Origin: Acidobacteriota bacterium
GTDB lineage: Bacteria > Acidobacteriota > Polarisedimenticolia > Gp22-AA2
Assembly: GCA_016202915.1 (NCBI GenBank)
Contig: JACQNT010000109.1
Span: 1-7,468 of the forward strand
Direction of reading: 5' to 3'
Length of the DNA: 7,468 nt
Shown: positions 1 through 5,656 of the stretch, piece by piece
Numbering within the stretch: the stretch's first letter is position 1
How the letters are laid out: each line of letters begins with the position of its first letter
Program-made: the position numbers and the translations under genes
The notes under the pieces: model-generated
Database searches by the model: none
What the model was told of the DNA's origin: nothing
Seen by the model: the letters and a program-made list of their open reading frames with translations, nothing else

Positions 1-1102
1 GGAGCATGCGCACGCCGGAGTCCCGGGCCGCCCGGTACAGCGCCCAGTGCATGAACAGGTTCATCGCGTAGAACGGCTCGTCCTCGTGGTCGAACACCCG
101 GTCCAGGTCGACGAACGGGCTCACGAGGTCCGCCCTGACGAAGTGCGGCTCGACCCCGCCGCCCTCCAGGACGGCGTTGATGAAGGGGCGCTCGTCGCAC
201 TCGGGCACCTCGTCGAACAGGGCGGAGAAGGTGTGCAGCGGCGCGCCTCCCGTCCCTTCGAGCAGGCTCCGCGCCACGCACACGATGGAGGACGAGTCGA
301 TCCCGCCGCTCAGGAGAGAGCCGATCGGACCGGCGCTCCGCAGGCGGCAGCGCACCGCCTCCGAGAACAGATCCCGGAAGGCCGCGGCGTATTCCTCGTC
401 GGACCCCAGCCGCAGCTCCCGCGCCGGATCGAGAGACCAGTAGGACCGCACCGCCATCCCATCGCGCCCCACCGTCAGGGTGTGGGCGGGGGGCAGGCGC
501 ACGATGTCACGGTAGAAGGTGATGACCTTGTCCTCCAGCATCGGCACCAGGTAGTCCGCGACGCGCACTTCGTTGAGCCGCCGCGGCACCTCCGGCACGC
601 GCAGGAGCGCCTTGATCTCCGATCCGAACGCGAAGAGCCGCCCGGGGCGATGGTGATAGAAGAACGGCCTGACGCCGAGATGGTCCCGGGCGGCGAACAT
701 TTGCTGCTTCCGCCGGTCCCAGATCGCGAACGCGAAATCGCCGAGGAGTCTGGCCGGACATTCCTCGCCCCAGGTCTCGTAGGCCTTCAGGATGAGCGCG
801 CTGTCGGGGATGACCGCCCCGGGCCGGCCGTCCAGCCCCAGGTCCCTGAGGAGCCCGGCCCGGTTGTCAATCCGGGCGTCGGCGGTGAGGAGGAGATCGC
901 CGCCCGGGTCGGCCAGGGGGAGCGACTCGTGCAGCGACTCGGGCGTGGTCCGTAGCAGGCAGTGCGCGAACCCGACGGGCCCGTCGACGCGGATCTCCGA
1001 CGCCTCCGGCCCGCGGTGCGCCAGGCTCTGCGCCATGGAGCGCGGGATGGCGCCGTCCGCCGGGCGGCCGTCGAGATGGATCAGGCCGGCGATCCCGCTC
1101 AC
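1..1102 (-). CDS. Asparagine synthetase-like amidotransferase / lasso-type macrocyclase (C protein), partial at left edge
   Basis: The 367 codons present cover the N-terminal glutamine-amidotransferase-like domain (about residues 1-190, with AHRGPE at 28-33 and RDHLGVRPFFY at 139-149) and the beginning of the ATP-pyrophosphatase synthetase domain, whose PPi loop SGGIDSSS lies at residues 265-272. The C-terminal part is outside the window. Family members adenylate a carboxylate and form an amide. In lasso clusters the C protein closes the Gly/Cys1-to-Asp/Glu lactam ring. The protein begins (M)SGIAGL, so the Cys2 nucleophile of true glutamine-dependent AsnB is Ser. Glutaminase activity is therefore unlikely, which is expected if the amine comes from a peptide. 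The GTG start at 1102 overlaps the TGA of the B2 gene (GTGA) and gives the canonical N-terminus. Neighbouring PqqD and B2 genes favour peptide cyclisation over asparagine synthesis. An alternative is an exopolysaccharide-associated amidotransferase of unknown substrate. The family call is firm; the specific substrate is inferred. Confidence 0.93.
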   Translation of the reverse strand, partial: MSGIAGLIHLDGRPADGAIPRSMAQSLAHRGPEASEIRVDGPVGFAHCLLRTTPESLHESLPLADPGGDLLLTADARIDNRAGLLRDLGLDGRPGAVIPDSALILKAYETWGEECPARLLGDFAFAIWDRRKQQMFAARDHLGVRPFFYHHRPGRLFAFGSEIKALLRVPEVPRRLNEVRVADYLVPMLEDKVITFYRDIVRLPPAHTLTVGRDGMAVRSYWSLDPARELRLGSDEEYAAAFRDLFSEAVRCRLRSAGPIGSLLSGGIDSSSIVCVARSLLEGTGGAPLHTFSALFDEVPECDERPFINAVLEGGGVEPHFVRADLVSPFVDLDRVFDHEDEPFYAMNLFMHWALYRAARDSGVRML

Positions 1103-1542
1103 GTCCCGTCCCCGTCGAGCGCGGGCAGCGGCACGAAGATCGCGGGGGCGGGGGCGTCGATCGAGATCCCCCCGGGACCCTCGACCCAGGCGTGCGCCAG
1201 GAACGCCCCCGCGGCGCTCCGCGCCACGCCGAGGCGCATCCGCCCCGGGTAGCCCCGGCGCCGCAGCAGGAGCTCCGCGGTCAAAGCGCGGGTGAGACAG
1301 GTCGAGGCCCACGGCACCAGCCTCCCGGCGGCCTCCACGGCCCAGAGCACTCGCTCCGGGGCGGGATGATCGCCCGCGCCGTGCGCGCGCAGGGGTCGCC
1401 GGGCCGCGGCCAGGAGGAGCCTCCGGAAGGCCCGGAACGGCAGCAGGTGGAGCCCCGGCCGCATCAGAGGAAGGGCCAGCGCCGCGGCGACGAACAGGCG
1501 CCGCTCGGCAAACGGCAGGCGGAAAAACTTACGCAGGCGCAT
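1099..1542 (-). CDS. Lasso peptide biosynthesis B2-type transglutaminase-like cysteine protease
   Basis: This 147-residue protein has the features of lasso B2 proteins (Transglut_core3 family). A basic, hydrophobic N-terminal half (about residues 1-75) is followed by the catalytic core. STCLTRAL carries the putative nucleophile Cys82, RRRGYPGRMRLGV follows at 95-106, and AHAWVEGPGG carries the putative His117, with Asp129 in SIDAP as a candidate third residue. In known systems B2 removes the leader peptide from the precursor after the RRE/PqqD protein delivers it. The length is typical of stand-alone B2 proteins. The ATG at 1542 overlaps the PqqD-like gene's end by 14 bp, and the stop overlaps the next gene's GTG by 4 bp. 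AGGGG (1545-1549) lies unusually close to the ATG, and an in-frame GTG directly precedes it, so the start could be one codon earlier. The longer open frame upstream (to 1953) is only a shadow of the PqqD-like gene. Function is inferred from motif and context. Confidence 0.9.
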   Translation of the reverse strand: MRLRKFFRLPFAERRLFVAAALALPLMRPGLHLLPFRAFRRLLLAAARRPLRAHGAGDHPAPERVLWAVEAAGRLVPWASTCLTRALTAELLLRRRGYPGRMRLGVARSAAGAFLAHAWVEGPGGISIDAPAPAIFVPLPALDGDGT

Positions 1543-1828
1543 CACCCCTGAACTCGATGAGCCCCTCCGCGGCCAGATGCTCCAGGAGGGCCAGGAGATC
1601 GCGCTCGCAGCGCTCGGGCGCCACGTCGTACTCGCTGACGAGGGCGTCCCGGATCTTTGCGACAGGCAGCGGCTCGCGCAGCAACCCCCAGATCCGGGCA
1701 CCGACCTGATCCAGGCCATAATAGACGCCGGACGTGAGCTTGAGGATCGCCGTCTCCCCCGCGAGATCGCAGGAGACCTGCTCGCGGGCGGCGACCACGA
1801 TCGAGAAGGGTGTGATCCTGTGGGCCAT
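1529..1828 (-). CDS. PqqD-family peptide-binding protein (lasso B1 / RiPP recognition element-like)
   Basis: This 99-residue protein has the PqqD fold signature: an N-terminal beta-rich part (SCDLAGETAILKLTSGVYYGLD, about residues 19-40, described here as two adjoining strands), then VGARIWGLL (42-50), then a winged-helix-like half with IRDALVSEYDV (59-69) and ERDLLALLEHLAAEGLIEF (75-93). In RiPP pathways such domains bind the leader peptide and present it to the modifying enzymes. The length matches stand-alone PqqD/B1 proteins. The ATG at 1828 is the only ATG placed sensibly before the conserved part. The frame stays open far upstream, but those residues are low-complexity and lie across a likely promoter, so an extension is rejected. 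No clear ribosome binding site precedes the ATG. The gene is the first of the leftward operon, about 117 nt downstream of the inferred transcription start. Some PqqD-like proteins in polysaccharide loci are linked to HPr-kinase-like genes instead; none is visible here. Confidence 0.9.
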   Translation of the reverse strand: MAHRITPFSIVVAAREQVSCDLAGETAILKLTSGVYYGLDQVGARIWGLLREPLPVAKIRDALVSEYDVAPERCERDLLALLEHLAAEGLIEFRGDAPA

Positions 1829-1920
1829 GGTGCCGGATCGGGGGCGCGACGCGGTCGGGCCCGCCCTCCCCGCTTCACCTTGAGATTGATCGGGGACCCC
1901 GTGGGCCCCCGACTCGGACA

Positions 1921-1936
1921 GGTGACCTGCGTCACC
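1921..1936. repeat. Inverted repeat GGTGAC-CTGC-GTCACC in the leftward transcript leader
   Basis: A perfect 6-bp inverted repeat with a 4-bp loop lies about 10-25 nt after the inferred leftward start. An overlapping palindrome, CAGGT-G-ACCTG (1919-1929), shares half of it, so two mutually exclusive pairings are possible. It could be a repressor operator immediately downstream of the promoter or an RNA hairpin at the 5' end of the leader. It lacks a following U-tract, so it is not an intrinsic terminator. Confidence 0.4.
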
Positions 1937-1951
1937 CGGCGACGGCCGCGC

Positions 1952-1980
1952 ATTGTATCGCGTCGCGCCGGTCGAGTCCA
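1952..1980 (-). promoter_or_regulatory. Sigma70-type promoter for the PqqD-B2-AsnB-like operon
   Basis: Read on the minus strand, TGGACT (1980-1975, 4 of 6 matches to TTGACA) and TACAAT (1957-1952, 5 of 6 matches to TATAAT) are separated by exactly 17 bp. Transcription would start near 1945, leaving a 5' leader of about 117 nt before the ATG at 1828. This is the only good -10 element in the divergent region. It is predicted from the sequence only. Confidence 0.6.
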
Positions 1981-1987
1981 GAGGCCG

Positions 1988-2013
1988 GCGCCCGACCCTT
2001 CGAGCGCCCGACC
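1988..2013. repeat. 10-bp direct repeat (GCGCCCGACC) with 16-bp period between the divergent promoters
   Basis: GCGCCCGACC occurs identically at 1988-1997 and 2004-2013. The pair lies between the leftward -35 box (1975-1980) and the rightward -35 box (2018-2023). A near copy, GCGCCCGTCC, sits at 2064-2073, and an inverted near copy, GGTCGGGCCC, at 1853-1862. The position suggests a shared operator for a regulator of both operons. In GC-rich DNA a 10-bp repeat can arise by chance, so the function is inferred. Confidence 0.45.
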
Positions 2014-2017
2014 GTTC

Positions 2018-2046
2018 TTGACAAAAGATGACCGATGAGTTAGTCC
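2018..2046 (+). promoter_or_regulatory. Candidate promoter for the rightward glycan operon (strong -35, weak -10)
   Basis: TTGACA (2018-2023) is a perfect -35 box. At 17-bp spacing the -10 position reads TAGTCC (2041-2046), matching TATAAT only at its first two bases, so the promoter is weak or needs an activator. Transcription would start near 2053, about 30 nt before the GTG of the first glycosyltransferase. The region is locally AT-richer than its surroundings, which supports a regulatory role but does not prove it. Confidence 0.4.
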
Positions 2047-2087
2047 TTGTCGCGAACTGCGGGGCGCCCGTCCCCGAAGCCACGTGA
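2028..2087 (+). CDS. Possible 19-codon leader ORF overlapping the glycosyltransferase start
   Basis: ATG at 2028 opens a 19-residue frame (MTDELVLVANCGAPVPEAT) that ends with TGA at 2085-2087, overlapping the GTG start of the next gene by the same GTGA arrangement used at other junctions of this operon. There is no clear ribosome binding site (only AAAG just before the ATG). If the TTGACA promoter at 2018 is used, the ATG would lie upstream of the transcription start and could not be translated. I do not recognise the peptide. It may be coincidence. Confidence 0.2.
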   Translation: MTDELVLVANCGAPVPEAT

Positions 2088-3064
2088 GATTTTCTCATCG
2101 CAGACCAGCCGTGCCGGAGCGTCCGCGCCGTCTCTCGGTGATCATCTCCACCTACCGGCGCCCCGAGGGCCTCCGGAGGGCGGTGGAGTCGCTCGACCGG
2201 CAGAGCAGGCCACCCGACGAAGTGATCGTGGCCGCCTGGGAGGGTGATGGGCCGACGCTCGATCTCCTGGGGGACCTCCGGAAGAGCCATGGCGCGCCGG
2301 GGACGCCCGTCGAGTTGCGGCCGGTGTTCACACGTGAGAACAACGTCACGGCCAAGGAGAACGCCGCGATCGCGTCGGCCCGGGGAGAGGTCCTCTGCTT
2401 CATGGACGATGACGCCGTCGCCCGCCGCGACTGGCTCGAGCGCCTCGAACGCCACTACCTCGACGACACCGTGGGCGGGGTCGGCGGCCGCGATGTCATC
2501 TGGCTCGACGGTCGCGTGCTCGAACGCGAGGTGCGCGAGGTCGGCCGCGTCCACTGGGTCGGCCGCCTCATCGGCAACCACCACGAGCGCGCCACCGGGA
2601 GCCGGGACGTCGACTACCTGAAAGGCTGCAACATGAGCTACCGCCGGGGGGCTCTCAGCCCCCTGGACGCGCGCCTCTCGGGACCCATACCGTACGGCTT
2701 CGAGATCGATCTCGGCCTCCAGGCGCGGCGCCGCGGATGGCGAATCGTGTACGACCCCGAGGTCCTCGTGGACCACTACCCTTCCACGAACTACGCCGCC
2801 AACTCGCCCGAGATCGCCCGCATCGTCAACCACAACCAGACCTACGTGCTCCTCAAGCACCTGTCCTGGACCCGGAAGCTGGCTTTCATCGCCTACACCT
2901 TTTGCATCGGCGACAGGAACACGATCGGCGTCACCCGCGCCCCCCTCCTGCTGCTGCGCGAAGGGTGGTCGGTGCCCGACCTCGCGGCCCAGATCGCCGG
3001 CAAGCTGGCCGGCATCCGTACCTACCTTCGGGCCGCCGGATCGGAGGGCCATGGCGTCGCCTAG
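2084..3064 (+). CDS. Family 2 (GT-A) glycosyltransferase
   Basis: The 326-residue protein has a GT-A fold. RRLSVIISTYRRPEGLRRAV (about 15-34) is the nucleotide-binding first strand and helix of GT2 enzymes. ENNVTAKENAAIASARGEVLCFMDDDA (85-111) contains the DDD metal/nucleotide-sugar motif at 108-110. GCNMSYRR (181-188) is the usual acceptor-side segment. FEIDLGLQARRRGWRIVYDP (206-225) holds the probable catalytic acid region (Glu207/Asp209). It transfers a sugar from a nucleotide-sugar, probably on the cytoplasmic face of the membrane, to a lipid-linked glycan; the sugar and linkage cannot be read from sequence. The chosen GTG at 2084 gives the conserved fold a short basic leader. A second GTG at 2111 would also keep the whole domain. 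Only a weak GAAG precedes 2084. The gene is the first large one of the rightward operon, and its end overlaps the membrane protein gene by 14 bp. Confidence 0.93.
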   Translation: MRFSHRRPAVPERPRRLSVIISTYRRPEGLRRAVESLDRQSRPPDEVIVAAWEGDGPTLDLLGDLRKSHGAPGTPVELRPVFTRENNVTAKENAAIASARGEVLCFMDDDAVARRDWLERLERHYLDDTVGGVGGRDVIWLDGRVLEREVREVGRVHWVGRLIGNHHERATGSRDVDYLKGCNMSYRRGALSPLDARLSGPIPYGFEIDLGLQARRRGWRIVYDPEVLVDHYPSTNYAANSPEIARIVNHNQTYVLLKHLSWTRKLAFIAYTFCIGDRNTIGVTRAPLLLLREGWSVPDLAAQIAGKLAGIRTYLRAAGSEGHGVA

Positions 3065-4529
3065 CGTGATCAGGGCCCTGGTGCCGATCGACAGGCAGAA
3101 GCTGGCCGTCGGGCTGATCACCCTGACCTCCATCGTCCTGGTCCTCTGGGCGGCCTACGGCAGCCGCGGGCTGGGCATCGAGCGGGTCACGGGGCTGGTG
3201 GCGGCGGGGGTGGCGTTCGCGATGACCTTCCGCTGGCGCAGCGGTGTCTACATCGTGCTTGCCTACGTGACGATCGAGGGAGCGGTGAGCAACTTCCTGT
3301 ATCCGGCGCTCTATCCCCTCCTGTTCAAGGACGCCCTCATCGCCGGAGCCTACACCGGCTTTTTGGGATCGGTCATCCTGGGACACGAGGAATGGACCGT
3401 CCGGGCCGACGTGATCCGGCCGTTCCTCGTCCTCGCCGCTCTGGTCGCGGCCGGGGCGTTGAATCCGCACGGCGTCCCGCCCCTCGTGGCGCTCATCGGC
3501 GCCCGCGTGCTGCTGTTCTACATCCCGCTCTATGTCCTCGGCTTCTCCATGGCGCGGGACCCCGGCGCGCTTCCCCGGCTGGTCCGTTTCGTGCTGGTCA
3601 CGTCCATTCCCATCACAGTGATCGGCATCTGGCAGTATCAGGCCGGCCCAGAGGCCGTGGCATCGCTGGGCGAAGGCTTCGCGCGGACGGTCTGGTTCGT
3701 GGGGCCGGAGGCGACGCGGGAGTTCATCTACAAGCCCGTCTCGACCTTCGCTTTCGTGGGGCACTTCGGCGCCTACCTGTTCTTCATCCCCACGGTCGCT
3801 CTCGGAGCGCTGCACACGCCGCGCTGGGGGGGCGGGCGGATCCTGACGGCGGCGGCGTGCTGGAGCGCCGTCATCGCCGTCGTCCTCCATTCCTCGCGGA
3901 CGACCTGGGTCCTTCTGCCGCTGGCCGCCGCGGGCACCTACCTGCTCAACTGGAGGTCGCGCGGCGCCGCCCGGGCCCTGCCTATGCTCGCCGTTGGCGT
4001 GCTCCTCGCAGTGACGCTCGGCGGTCCCGTGCTGGAGAACCGCCTCCCCGCGCTGACCCCGGGGAGCGGCGTCTACGCCGACCGCGTCCATCCGATGATT
4101 GTGAGTTTCCTGCGCGGCCTGTTCACACCGGAGGCCCTGATCGGCCACGGCACGGGCACGGCGCTCGGGGCGGCGCGTCACGCCACGGGCGGCGAAGTCT
4201 CCGAGTACTTCGAGATGGGCTGGTTCATACCTTTCCACATGTTCGGCATCTGGGGGTTCCTCGTCTACCTCTGGCTTTACGCCGCGGTGCTGCGCGGCGT
4301 CTGGCGGGGCGTCCAGACCTTTTCGGCGGGAGATCGCTGGGTCCCGATGTCCCTGTTCCTGTACATGCTCTTCACGGCCGCGATCAGCGGCCCGTTGAAC
4401 TACCCGCCGACCAACGTCCTTTTCTGGCTTTTCTCCGGCGCCCTCGCGGGAGCGGCGCGCGCCGCCCCCCGGCCGGCGAACGGTGCGGACGCGGCCCCGG
4501 CGAGCTTTCCGGTGAGGAGCGCTCCATGA
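3051..4529 (+). CDS. O-antigen ligase / Wzy polymerase-like polytopic membrane protein
   Basis: The 492-residue protein is a chain of hydrophobic segments. Likely membrane helices include about 19-36, 47-60, 66-82, 95-110, 122-137, 146-165, 178-195, 232-252, 265-280, 286-300, 309-325, 393-414 and 433-464. Between the late helices lies a larger extracytoplasmic loop (about 325-390) with IGHGTGTALG at 364-373. HSSRTTW (280-286) resembles the conserved Arg-containing segment of the Wzy_C/O-antigen ligase family. Such enzymes act on the periplasmic side and either polymerise repeat units from undecaprenyl-linked sugars or ligate glycan to an acceptor; sequence alone does not separate the two. The ATG at 3051 follows GGAG (3043-3046) and overlaps the preceding gene by 14 bp. 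The C-terminal tail (about 467-492) is Ala/Pro-rich, probably cytoplasmic and poorly conserved. Its place between glycosyltransferase genes supports a polysaccharide role. No dedicated flippase or chain-length regulator is in view. Confidence 0.88.
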   Translation: MASPSVIRALVPIDRQKLAVGLITLTSIVLVLWAAYGSRGLGIERVTGLVAAGVAFAMTFRWRSGVYIVLAYVTIEGAVSNFLYPALYPLLFKDALIAGAYTGFLGSVILGHEEWTVRADVIRPFLVLAALVAAGALNPHGVPPLVALIGARVLLFYIPLYVLGFSMARDPGALPRLVRFVLVTSIPITVIGIWQYQAGPEAVASLGEGFARTVWFVGPEATREFIYKPVSTFAFVGHFGAYLFFIPTVALGALHTPRWGGGRILTAAACWSAVIAVVLHSSRTTWVLLPLAAAGTYLLNWRSRGAARALPMLAVGVLLAVTLGGPVLENRLPALTPGSGVYADRVHPMIVSFLRGLFTPEALIGHGTGTALGAARHATGGEVSEYFEMGWFIPFHMFGIWGFLVYLWLYAAVLRGVWRGVQTFSAGDRWVPMSLFLYMLFTAAISGPLNYPPTNVLFWLFSGALAGAARAAPRPANGADAAPASFPVRSAP

Positions 4530-5656
4530 TCCTGCCAGGCCCGCGGGAGAGCGAGCGGGCCCGCGAGACCGACCAGCGCGACGTTCCGCCCGTCCGGACG
4601 CCCCTCGCCCTGGAAGCGGTGCGCTGCCCTCTGTGCGGGGGCGATGCGCCGCGACCCGCCCTGCACATGGAGGAGCTCAGCCTGCGATCGCGCTCGCGCA
4701 TCTGCTGGTCGGCCGTGCGCTGCCTCATCTGCGGTTTGGTGTACGTCAGCCCGCGCGAGCGAGCCGGGCCGGTTTCCGACTACGAGGGCGAGGCCTACGG
4801 CTTCGCGCGGTCGCACCTGGCCGACCTGTGCGTCGATGGCCGCCCGCATCCCGCCCGCGTTCTTGACGAACTGGAAGGGGTCCCACCGGGACGCCTCCTC
4901 GACGTAGGTTGCGCCACGGGAGACCTCTTGCTGGCGGCCCGGGAACGCGGGTGGGAGGCCGTCGGCGTGGAGGTTTCCCCCTACGCCGCCGCCGTCGCCC
5001 GCCGGCGCGGCCTCCAGATCATGGTCGGTACCCTGGCCAACTCCCCGCTGCCGGCGGCGTCGTTTGACGCCGTGACATTGCTCGACGTGGTGGAACACCT
5101 GGAGGACCCGCTGGCCGCCCTGCGCGCGATCCACCGCGCCCTCCGGCCCGGTGGCCTCGTGGTCGTCGAGACGCCCAACTGGAGGAGCATCTACCGCGTC
5201 TTGCTCCGCGGGCGCTGGGCGGCGTTCCAGCCGCGCTTCCACCTCCTGTATTTCGACGAGCCGAGCCTCCGGCGGGCGCTCGAGACCTCCGGCTTCGAGA
5301 CCGTGCGCGCCGGGACGGAGATCGTCTCCCTCCTCGGCCCGGAGGCGGCGAGGCGCGGCCTGGGGCTGCCCTGGGTGCGGGGGGTCGCCCGGGACTGCGT
5401 CGTGCGCTGGCGCCTAGGGAGCCCGGCCGGGCCGATCGACAGGCTCCTGCTACGCGTGGGCCCGGCCCGCCGGGTGGCGGAGGGGGCCGGTTCTTACAGG
5501 CGCGCCGGCGAGAGCACCGACGCGGACTCCCGTGGGGCCGATCACCGCTGGTCCGCCGCCGCGGGTGCGCTTCGCCTGCTCAACAGGCCGATCGATCGCC
5601 TCTGCCTCCGGCTGGGGATGGGCGAGCAGCTCCGCGTGGTCGCCCGGCGGACGTGA
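4526..5656 (+). CDS. Class I SAM-dependent methyltransferase with N-terminal zinc-ribbon-like Cys pairs
   Basis: The 376-residue protein starts with an approximately 30-residue polar leader, then two Cys pairs, CPLC (34-37) and CLIC (66-69), typical of the small zinc-binding module preceding many polysaccharide-locus methyltransferases. The Rossmann methyltransferase domain follows: motif I LLDVGCATGDLL (124-135), the acidic strand end VGVEVS (146-151), SFDAVTLLDVVEHLEDP (179-195) and LRPGGLVVVETPN (206-218). It probably methylates a sugar or glycan-linked intermediate in the cytoplasm; the substrate is unknown. ATG at 4526 overlaps the previous TGA (ATGA) and is preceded by GAGGAG at 4514-4519, the best ribosome binding site in the window. 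The open frame extends far upstream, but that part is a shadow of the membrane protein gene. The C-terminus carries two copies of a PIDRL-type motif, at 303-312 and 355-364, separated by a low-complexity linker. The stop overlaps the next gene's GTG. Confidence 0.92.
   Translation: MILPGPRESERARETDQRDVPPVRTPLALEAVRCPLCGGDAPRPALHMEELSLRSRSRICWSAVRCLICGLVYVSPRERAGPVSDYEGEAYGFARSHLADLCVDGRPHPARVLDELEGVPPGRLLDVGCATGDLLLAARERGWEAVGVEVSPYAAAVARRRGLQIMVGTLANSPLPAASFDAVTLLDVVEHLEDPLAALRAIHRALRPGGLVVVETPNWRSIYRVLLRGRWAAFQPRFHLLYFDEPSLRRALETSGFETVRAGTEIVSLLGPEAARRGLGLPWVRGVARDCVVRWRLGSPAGPIDRLLLRVGPARRVAEGAGSYRRAGESTDADSRGADHRWSAAAGALRLLNRPIDRLCLRLGMGEQLRVVARRT

Noticed and set aside
47..955. A 302-codon plus-strand frame at the left edge
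   Set aside because: It runs opposite the AsnB-like gene, whose reading frame has intact amidotransferase and PPi-loop motifs; the plus-strand product has no domain-like segments.
1921..1936. The GGTGAC/GTCACC inverted repeat as an intrinsic terminator
   Set aside because: The stem is only 6 bp and there is no T-tract on either strand after it. It also lies at the beginning, not the end, of a transcript.
1829..1953. A possible lasso precursor encoded in the leader of the leftward operon (frames beginning at the ATG at 1953 or GTGs downstream)
   Set aside because: The ATG overlaps the -10 box, and no frame there ends before the PqqD-like gene or shows a leader plus core pattern. The frames simply run on into shadow sequence.
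1829..3133. N-terminal extension of the PqqD-like protein (the frame stays open to 3133)
   Set aside because: The extension would cover the divergent promoters and run antisense to the GT2 gene, and its residues are unlike any PqqD protein. The ATG at 1828 gives the family's normal length.
2931..4238. A 435-codon open frame on the minus strand opposite the membrane protein gene
   Set aside because: Its product is rich in Arg, Gly, His, Asp and Glu with no recognisable domain, and it lies opposite a clear polytopic membrane protein. Long antisense frames are expected at this GC content.
3392..4525. A 378-residue N-terminal extension of the methyltransferase
   Set aside because: That part is an Arg/Pro/Ala-rich shadow of the membrane protein gene. 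The ATG at 4526 has GAGGAG at proper spacing and an ATGA junction.
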